Below are positions 1 to 5,040 of a stretch of 5,040 nt of DNA, one piece after another. How positions within the stretch are numbered: position 1 is the stretch's first letter; each line of letters starts with the position of its first letter. The DNA is from Endomicrobium sp. GTDB taxonomy: Bacteria; Elusimicrobiota; Endomicrobiia; Endomicrobiales; Endomicrobiaceae. Location of the stretch: assembly GCA_031262135.1 (NCBI GenBank), contig JAISIG010000019.1, forward strand, positions 1-5,040, given 5' to 3'. A program made the translations under genes and the position numbers. The notes below the pieces were generated by a model, which was given only the letters and a program-made list of their open reading frames with translations, did not search any database and was not told the DNA's origin.

Positions 1-554
1 TTTTCAACTAAGAAACCTATACATACTTCATTAACATATTTAACAATTCCTATAGTAGAAGCCTGTCGTCTATGTAAAATACCAAAAGCATCCTGGACAA
101 AAATATCGCCCATTGATGCCATTTTTTTTGCAAACTTATTCATGGCTATTTCGTCTTTTATACCTGCAAGATTTTTACCATCTTCTTCAGGACGAAAGCG
201 TAAGTTCTCCAATAAACATATTTCCCTTTTTTTTAAACCAGCTACTCCTTTGTGGGTTTCTTCACTAAAACAATCATTCTTTAAAAATTTTACATTGATA
301 TTAAGTAAATCACTTAAATGCTTTACTACAGGGAATAAACTCATCTTAGACATATATTTCCCTTTAGGCCTACCTAAATGAGATATTAGTATAATTGAGG
401 CTTCGTTCTCAAGAAGATATTTAATAGTAGGTATTGTCCTTTGTATTCTTTCATCATCAGCGACTTCAAACTTTTCATTAAGTGGAACATTATAATCAAC
501 ACGTACAATAACTTTTTTATTTTTTACATCAATATTTTTTAATGTTTGTTTCAT
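1..554 (-). CDS. pgk: Phosphoglycerate kinase, N-terminal part (cut by the window edge)
   Basis: The enzyme transfers a phosphate between 1,3-bisphosphoglycerate and ADP, giving 3-phosphoglycerate and ATP in cytosolic glycolysis. I translated 184 complete codons from the ATG at 554-552; the frame stays open to base 1, so less than half of a normal protein of about 400 residues is present. Visible family motifs are RVDYNVP (18-24; D20 and N22 contact substrate), R36, SHLGRP (58-63; H59, R62), LLENLRFRPEE (114-124; R119) and a degenerate DAFG..HR block (155-162). These cover the 3-phosphoglycerate-binding N-domain; the nucleotide-binding C-domain lies outside. The start is supported by AGGA at 567-564, 9 bases upstream. 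It lies 26 bases downstream of gap on the same strand and is probably co-transcribed with it. The usual NDAFG.AHRAHAS motif reads QDAFGILHRRQAS (154-166), which is unusual. The identity is secure. Confidence 0.96.
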   Translation of the reverse strand, partial: MKQTLKNIDVKNKKVIVRVDYNVPLNEKFEVADDERIQRTIPTIKYLLENEASIILISHLGRPKGKYMSKMSLFPVVKHLSDLLNINVKFLKNDCFSEETHKGVAGLKKREICLLENLRFRPEEDGKNLAGIKDEIAMNKFAKKMASMGDIFVQDAFGILHRRQASTIGIVKYVNEVCIGFLVE

Positions 555-563
555 TAGTAATAA

Positions 564-567
564 TCCT
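564..567 (-). promoter_or_regulatory. Ribosome binding site of pgk
   Basis: AGGA on the minus strand lies 9 bases before the pgk ATG at 554. It sits inside the 26-base gap-pgk spacer, which leaves little room for a separate promoter and favours co-transcription from gap. Confidence 0.6.
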
Positions 568-580
568 ATTTCACCAATTT

Positions 581-1606
<1,026 letters not shown>

Positions 1607-1640
1607 TTATCCCTCTCTTAATAAAATTTATTAACATAAA

Positions 1641-1652
1641 TATTATATAATA
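1641..1652. repeat. 12-base palindrome TATTATATAATA, copy 1
   Basis: The 12 bases read the same on both strands and offer a TATAAT box in either direction. It lies 41-52 bases upstream of the gap start. An identical copy lies 31-42 bases upstream of the nadK start. In DNA this AT-rich, a chance match is quite possible. Confidence 0.35.
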
Positions 1653-1695
1653 ATTTTATTATTTTACCATATTATACGTAGAGTTTAAATCCTTT

Positions 1696-1700
1696 AGGAG
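1696..1700 (+). promoter_or_regulatory. Ribosome binding site of ychF
   Basis: AGGAG lies 10 bases before the ATG at 1711 and supports that start, which also begins directly on the family's conserved N-terminal strand and P-loop. Confidence 0.65.
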
Positions 1701-1710
1701 TATATTTAAT

Positions 1711-2796
1711 ATGAAGATTGGTATAGTTGGTTTACCAAATGTAGGGAAATCAACATTATTTAATGCTTTAACAGGGGCTAGTGTTGAAACTTGTAACTAT
1801 CCTTTCTGTACTATATCTCCAAATACAGGCATTGTAGACGTTCCGGATAAACGTATAGATTTTCTAAAGTTATTTTATAAAGCCCAAAATACAATTAAAA
1901 CAAAAGTAGAGTTTGTTGATATCGCTGGCTTAATCAAAGGAGCATCTTTAGGTGAAGGATTAGGAAATAAATTCTTACAAAATATAAAGGAAAGTGATGC
2001 TATAGTACATGTAGTAAGATGTTTCCAGGATAGAAGTATTACTCATGTAATGGGTGATGTAAACCCCGTAAGAGATATAGAAACAGTTAATACGGAACTC
2101 ATTTTAGCTGATTTAGAATCAATGATCAAAAAGTTTGATAGATTGAAACGTAGTAATAAGACTGTTGCATGTGATAATATAAAATTTGTAGAAAGAATTA
2201 TTAATCATTTAAATAATGGGAATCCAATAAGAACAATGCCTTTACAAGATAATATTGAAGCTTATTTCTTGAAAAGTTGTTGTTTACTTACTGAAAAGCC
2301 AGTTTTATATGTATCCAATGTTGATGAATCAAGTATGTATGATATTAATAATCAGTACATTAAACAAATGCAAATATTTGCACAAAAAGACCAAACATAT
2401 TCTATTCAAATATGCTCCAAAATTGAAGAAGAAGTCTCTAAATTAACTGGAGCAGATCGCAACTTTTTCTTAAATGAGTTTGGTTTACATGAACCAGGAT
2501 TGAATACTTTAATTACAAGTAGTTATAAGTTGTTAAATCTAATAACATTTTTTACTGCTGGGGAAAAAGAAGTTAGAGCATGGGGAATAAAGAATGGATC
2601 TTTTATTATAGATGCCGCTAATATGATTCACTCAGATTTTAAAAGAGGTTTCATATGTGCAATGATTATGTCTTATGATGATTTATTTAAGTTTAAAAAT
2701 GAGATTATTCTAAGAAATAATGGTTTAATTAGAACAGAGGGGAAAGATTATTTAGTTCATGACGGTGACATTGTATATTTCCGTTTTAATGTATAA
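1711..2796 (+). CDS. ychF: YchF/OLA1-family redox-regulated ribosome-associated ATPase
   Basis: YchF is a nearly universal cytosolic P-loop protein of the TRAFAC/Obg group that binds ribosomes and, unlike its relatives, prefers ATP to GTP; roles in translation and stress response are described but not settled. The 361 residues match the usual 363 or so. The P-loop GLPNVGKST (7-15) is G1, NYPFCTISPN (29-38) covers the switch I region, and DIAGLIKGAS (70-79) is G3. The conserved run GLGNKFLQNIKE (83-94) leads to VVRCF and to His112 in THVMG, which matches the catalytic His114 of E. coli. NVDE (203-206) stands where GTPases have NKxD and explains the ATP preference. A coiled-coil segment spans about 130-200. 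The C-terminal TGS domain (about 278-361) includes FFTAGEKEVRAW, HSDFKRGF and the terminal FRFNV. It is divergent from gap and upstream of the surA-like gene. No key residue is missing. Confidence 0.98.
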   Translation: MKIGIVGLPNVGKSTLFNALTGASVETCNYPFCTISPNTGIVDVPDKRIDFLKLFYKAQNTIKTKVEFVDIAGLIKGASLGEGLGNKFLQNIKESDAIVHVVRCFQDRSITHVMGDVNPVRDIETVNTELILADLESMIKKFDRLKRSNKTVACDNIKFVERIINHLNNGNPIRTMPLQDNIEAYFLKSCCLLTEKPVLYVSNVDESSMYDINNQYIKQMQIFAQKDQTYSIQICSKIEEEVSKLTGADRNFFLNEFGLHEPGLNTLITSSYKLLNLITFFTAGEKEVRAWGIKNGSFIIDAANMIHSDFKRGFICAMIMSYDDLFKFKNEIILRNNGLIRTEGKDYLVHDGDIVYFRFNV

Positions 2797-2804
2797 TGAA
2801 ATAG

Positions 2805-2828
2805 AATTTGACTAAGAGAGTACAAATT
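2805..2828 (+). repeat. Imperfect inverted repeat over the surA-like promoter
   Basis: AATTTGACT (2805-2813) pairs with AGTACAAATT (2819-2828), giving nine base pairs with one bulged A (2822) and a five-base loop AAGAG. It begins eight bases after the ychF stop and includes the -35 box of the promoter below. No T-run follows, so it is not a standard intrinsic terminator for ychF; it could be an operator or an mRNA 3'-end hairpin. The pairing is seen directly; the function is inference. Confidence 0.45.
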
Positions 2829-2836
2829 AGTAAAAT
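2808..2836 (+). promoter_or_regulatory. Sigma-70-type promoter of the surA-like gene
   Basis: TTGACT (2808-2813) and TAAAAT (2831-2836) are separated by exactly 17 bases, each differing from the consensus by one base. This predicts a start of transcription near 2843 and a leader of about 47 bases before the ATG at 2890. It is the best promoter match in the window and suggests the surA-like gene can be expressed apart from ychF. Confidence 0.6.
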
Positions 2837-2877
2837 TCCCTTTAATTAATGTAGTCTTTGCTGATTATTCGCTTAAC

Positions 2878-2883
2878 AAGGAG
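2878..2883 (+). promoter_or_regulatory. Strong ribosome binding site of the surA-like gene
   Basis: AAGGAG lies six bases before the ATG at 2890. It is the strongest Shine-Dalgarno match in the window and fixes the start, which also begins a proper signal peptide. Confidence 0.75.
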
Positions 2884-2889
2884 TATGTA

Positions 2890-3954
2890 ATGAGGAAATT
2901 TGTTTTAGCTCTACTTGCATCTTTTTTATCATTTATAATTAATGCAAAAGTTATTTTTGCAGTGAATAAACCTCAATTAGGGACAGATAGAGTTCTAGTT
3001 ATTGTTAATAACGAACCAATTCTTGCATCTGAATTTGATGCTATATTTTATCCTGCTCTTACTAAATTTAAACAAATATCTAGTAATGCAGGACAAACTA
3101 AAATTAAAGTAAATGAATTACGAAATTTTATCTTAAATCAACAAATTGAATATATTCTTTTAAGACAAGAGGCAAAGAGATTAGGCATTAAAGTTACGAC
3201 TAATGAAATACAAGACCAAATAAATCAATTTAGAAAAATATTTAATAGTGAGTATGAATTTAATAATGAATTAAAGAAAAATCATCTTACTATTGATATA
3301 CTCAAAAGCTCTATAAAGGAAAGGTTAATTATTGCAAGGCTTATTCAAAGATCAGTAAATAATAAAGTGAAGAAACCCACAGATGTAGATATAAGATCTT
3401 TTTACAATAGAGTAGTAAAATATTTACTATCTTCTCCAAAAGGAAAACAAGAATTAGCACAAAATAAGGATATTATTACCACTGCACAAGGATTAAAAAG
3501 ACTTTTAAGTGAACACATTAAAGTGAGGCAAATTTTTGTTTCAGTACCTAAAAATGTTTCCGTAGCACAAAAAAAAGCTATACAAACGAAACTTAATAAC
3601 ATAAAATCAGCTCTTCATAAACACCAATCTTTTTCTAGTATAGCATTAAAATATTCTGATAGCCCAAATAATGGAAATTGGGGAATTATATATATAAATG
3701 ATCTTCCAAGTAAAATTAGTAATAGGATTTTTAATATGAAAGTTGGAAACTGTACTTTAGATCCTATTCAAACAGGGAATGGATATCATTTTGTAAAAGT
3801 TGAAGAAAAATATGCAAAAAAAGATATCAACTATAATAATTCTAAGAAGTATTTGTCAGATATATTATATTTCAATCGTTTGCAAAAAGCATACAATGAA
3901 TACATTAAATCTTTAAGGGCAAAAGCTAATATTAAAATAAATAAAAGTTTATAG
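2890..3954 (+). CDS. SurA-like periplasmic peptidyl-prolyl cis-trans isomerase / chaperone
   Basis: This is probably an exported folding factor for envelope or outer-membrane proteins. Residues 1-24 form a signal peptide: MRK, a hydrophobic core (4-17), and likely cleavage after Ala19 or Ala24; no lipobox Cys is seen. After a short linker, VLVIVNNEPILASEFD (35-50) starts the SurA-type N-terminal domain, and the helical part (74-170) includes LRQEAKRLGIKVT and the usual KERL segment. A lysine-rich linker leads to one parvulin (PPIC) domain at about 208-306: VRQIFVSVP, FSSIALKYSDSPNNGNWG (248-265) and TGNGYHFVKVEEK (295-307). A final helix (318-345) may pack back on the N-domain as in SurA. E. 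coli SurA has two parvulin domains and about 428 residues; this 354-residue form has one, as in many SurA/PrsA-like proteins of other phyla, so I leave the symbol empty. The HILV-type His at the domain start is replaced. Isomerase activity is uncertain; chaperone activity would not need it. Confidence 0.88.
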   Translation: MRKFVLALLASFLSFIINAKVIFAVNKPQLGTDRVLVIVNNEPILASEFDAIFYPALTKFKQISSNAGQTKIKVNELRNFILNQQIEYILLRQEAKRLGIKVTTNEIQDQINQFRKIFNSEYEFNNELKKNHLTIDILKSSIKERLIIARLIQRSVNNKVKKPTDVDIRSFYNRVVKYLLSSPKGKQELAQNKDIITTAQGLKRLLSEHIKVRQIFVSVPKNVSVAQKKAIQTKLNNIKSALHKHQSFSSIALKYSDSPNNGNWGIIYINDLPSKISNRIFNMKVGNCTLDPIQTGNGYHFVKVEEKYAKKDINYNNSKKYLSDILYFNRLQKAYNEYIKSLRAKANIKINKSL

Positions 3955-4008
3955 TTAACACAAAACATTTTATAACAAAATTTTTCTTGCAAAATTCAAA
4001 AATGATTT

Positions 4009-4079
4009 TCCGGGATTGTGTAAAGGTAGCACAAGGGATTTTGGATCCCTTTGTCTAGGTTCGAATCCTAGTCCCGGAG
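4009..4079 (+). tRNA. tRNA-Gln (anticodon UUG)
   Basis: The 71 bases fold into a full cloverleaf. The acceptor stem is TCCGGGA (4009-4015) with TCCCGGA (4072-4078), seven pairs. The D-arm is GTGT (4018-4021) with GCAC (4029-4032). The anticodon stem is AGGGA with TCCCT (4034-4038, 4046-4050) around the loop TTTTGGA, with TTG at 4041-4043. The variable region has four bases and the T-arm is CTAGG with CCTAG around TTCGAAT. The discriminator is G4079. The anticodon reads CAA and, by wobble, CAG. CCA is not encoded, so a CCA-adding enzyme must complete the end. It lies 54 bases after the surA-like gene on the same strand; no good promoter stands in that spacer, so it may be read through from that gene. 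Confidence 0.97.
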
Positions 4080-4110
4080 TTTTTTTTAGTGTCTTTAGGT
4101 ATTCTTTTTT
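4080..4110 (+). terminator. T-rich trailer after tRNA-Gln in a convergent spacer
   Basis: A run of eight T (4080-4087) follows the tRNA discriminator base directly, and a second run of eight T (4105-4112) overlaps the nadK stop codon. There is no separate GC-rich hairpin; the GC-rich acceptor and T stems of the tRNA are the only structure just before the first T-run. Termination of plus-strand transcripts here, before they enter nadK from behind, is plausible but not proven. Confidence 0.35.
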
Positions 4111-4959
4111 TTATATTCCCCAATGCATTTTTGATCTTAAAGTATAAAAAAAAGATTGACAACTGTGTTGTTTTATTAATTGAAATGGTGTGGTGTAAAG
4201 ACTAAAATTGATTTCTTCTCCATTGTTAAGAATATAATTTTTCTGCCCATCTATTGATATTAAGATCTTTTTGTATTCGCTTTTGTTTTTAGGAATAAAT
4301 GAAATACTATTTTTATCTGATATAACAATAGATCTTTGTGATAATGTATGTGGAGATATTGCTGTGAGAATGAACACAGGTAAAGTTGGATATAAGATAG
4401 GACCAGTAGAAGCCAGGGAGTAAGCTGTAGACCCAGTAGCAGTAGCTATAATCATTCCATCACATTTGTAGCTATTCATAAAAGTATTATTTATCTTTAC
4501 ATTAACTATTATCAGTTTGTTAGCATGCAATGATTTTACTATACAATCATTTACAGCTATTTGTTTAACTTTAACATTATTCAAATTGAACTCAATTGCA
4601 AGAAGGTTTCTTTTTTCAATTGTAAAATTAGATGACAAGAGATCTTTTAATAATTGAACAATATCATCTACATTAGTATCAGCTAAAAATCCTAAAGCTC
4701 CTATGTTAATACCTTTTACTGGTACTGATAATGGTGCAAAAGACCGTATTACTTTAAGCATAGTTCCATCACCGCCTATTGATAACACAAAATCAGCTTT
4801 CCGTGGTGTGATTAACATAGAATTATTAATGAAGACTTTATATTGATATCGCTTAAAATATATAGAAGTATTTAGGGCTACATTTTTTGCATTCTTTTTA
4901 TGCTTATTATAGACAATTACAATAGTATGTTTATATTGTTTTATCGTTTTATGTCTCAT
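4111..4959 (-). CDS. nadK: NAD kinase (ATP/polyphosphate-NAD 2'-phosphotransferase)
   Basis: The enzyme phosphorylates NAD+ at the adenosine ribose 2'-hydroxyl, making NADP+ in the cytosol. At 282 residues it is of normal length. VLSIGGDGTML (58-68) holds the GGDG motif with the essential Asp64. INIGALGFLAD (85-94) follows, then ND (137-138) at the position of the conserved NE/ND pair. The glycine-rich block CDGMIIATATGSTAY with SLASTGP (166-186) forms the NAD site. SPHTLSQRSIVI (202-213) and IDGQ (236-239) are further family signatures, and the C-terminus FFYTLRSKMHWG (270-281) is also typical. The first 11 residues are a basic extension before the first strand, IVIVYN. An in-frame stop lies two codons upstream of the ATG at 4959, so no longer start exists. 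No clear Shine-Dalgarno precedes it (only AAAAG touching the ATG). The gene is convergent with the tRNA. Confidence 0.97.
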   Translation of the reverse strand: MRHKTIKQYKHTIVIVYNKHKKNAKNVALNTSIYFKRYQYKVFINNSMLITPRKADFVLSIGGDGTMLKVIRSFAPLSVPVKGINIGALGFLADTNVDDIVQLLKDLLSSNFTIEKRNLLAIEFNLNNVKVKQIAVNDCIVKSLHANKLIIVNVKINNTFMNSYKCDGMIIATATGSTAYSLASTGPILYPTLPVFILTAISPHTLSQRSIVISDKNSISFIPKNKSEYKKILISIDGQKNYILNNGEEINFSLYTTPFQLIKQHSCQSFFYTLRSKMHWGI

Positions 4960-5040
4960 CTTTTATAAACTAATGTTATAGTATTTTATTATTATATAAT
5001 ATAAAGTATATTAACAATTTGAATAACAGAAAGTAAATTA
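4960..5040. promoter_or_regulatory. Upstream region of nadK, AT-rich, reaching the window edge
   Basis: The 81 bases contain no gene start that I can support. On the minus strand TTGTTA (5017-5012) is followed after 15 bases by TATAAT (4996-4991), or after 17 bases by TAATAA, giving a weak candidate promoter with a leader of about 25 bases. The TATAAT lies inside the palindrome TATTATATAATA (4990-5001). Confidence 0.35.
4990..5001. repeat. 12-base palindrome TATTATATAATA, copy 2
   Basis: This is identical to the copy at 1641-1652 and sits at a similar distance (31-42 bases) upstream of a minus-strand gene start. It most simply serves as, or overlaps, the nadK -10 box. Confidence 0.35.

Noticed and set aside
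227..234. Possible frameshift in pgk at a run of eight A (minus strand)
   Set aside because: Careful reading gives KKRE, then CLLENLRFRPEE, in the same frame; the motif continues unbroken, so the gene is intact across the run.
142..381. Plus-strand open frame of 79 codons
   Set aside because: It lies wholly inside pgk on the opposite strand, which shows clear family motifs; the plus-strand product has no recognisable feature.
3402..3602. Minus-strand open frame of 66 codons
   Set aside because: It lies antisense inside the surA-like gene; the Cys- and Phe-rich product reflects the complement of Lys/Glu/Ala codons.
3955..4008. Promoter for the tRNA gene
   Set aside because: TTAACA (3955-3960) and TATAAC (3971-3976) are only 10 bases apart, and TTGCAA (3987-3992) would put its -10 box inside the tRNA; no acceptable pair was found.
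4039..4045. Possible suppressor or unusual anticodon in the tRNA
   Set aside because: The loop TTTTGGA places TTG at positions 34-36, an ordinary glutamine anticodon, with a regular cloverleaf.
3990..4079. Antisense tRNA hairpin plus T-run as terminator for nadK
   Set aside because: The minus strand does have TTTTT near 4004-4000 beyond the tRNA complement, but the spacing and structure do not form a standard intrinsic terminator, so it is too speculative to annotate.

Overview
The window is strongly A+T-rich (roughly 70 % or more by sampling lines). It carries five protein genes and one tRNA gene, tightly packed, with no gene-free stretch over about 110 bases. I see no mobile element, CRISPR array, attachment site or origin. 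A secreted SurA/parvulin-type chaperone implies a diderm (Gram-negative) bacterium, and the low GC, short spacers and purely housekeeping content fit a reduced or host-associated genome. An Elusimicrobiota/Endomicrobium-like source is one guess, but I cannot fix the phylum from the sequence; other AT-rich diderms are equally possible.

Left part (1-1600, minus strand): gap (glyceraldehyde-3-phosphate dehydrogenase) is followed after 26 bases by pgk (phosphoglycerate kinase), which runs off the left edge. The two enzymes catalyse consecutive glycolytic steps, making and then using 1,3-bisphosphoglycerate, and look like one operon. A 110-base, very AT-rich divergent spacer (1601-1710) separates gap from ychF and should hold promoters for both directions.

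Middle part (1711-4079, plus strand): ychF encodes a ribosome-associated P-loop ATPase. A 93-base spacer contains the clearest promoter in the window (TTGACT, 17 bases, TAAAAT), overlapped by an imperfect inverted repeat. It precedes a SurA-like periplasmic peptidyl-prolyl isomerase gene. A tRNA-Gln(UUG) gene follows 54 bases after that gene and has no encoded CCA.

Right part (4080-5040): a T-rich convergent spacer, then nadK (NAD kinase) on the minus strand, then an AT-rich upstream region reaching the window edge. NAD kinase supplies NADP+, while gap uses NAD+; beyond this shared cofactor economy the genes do not form one pathway. I found no new multi-gene system here. The points worth a second look are modest: a substituted substrate-site motif in PGK, the inverted repeat over the surA-like promoter, a divergent parvulin domain, and a nadK start without a recognisable ribosome binding site.
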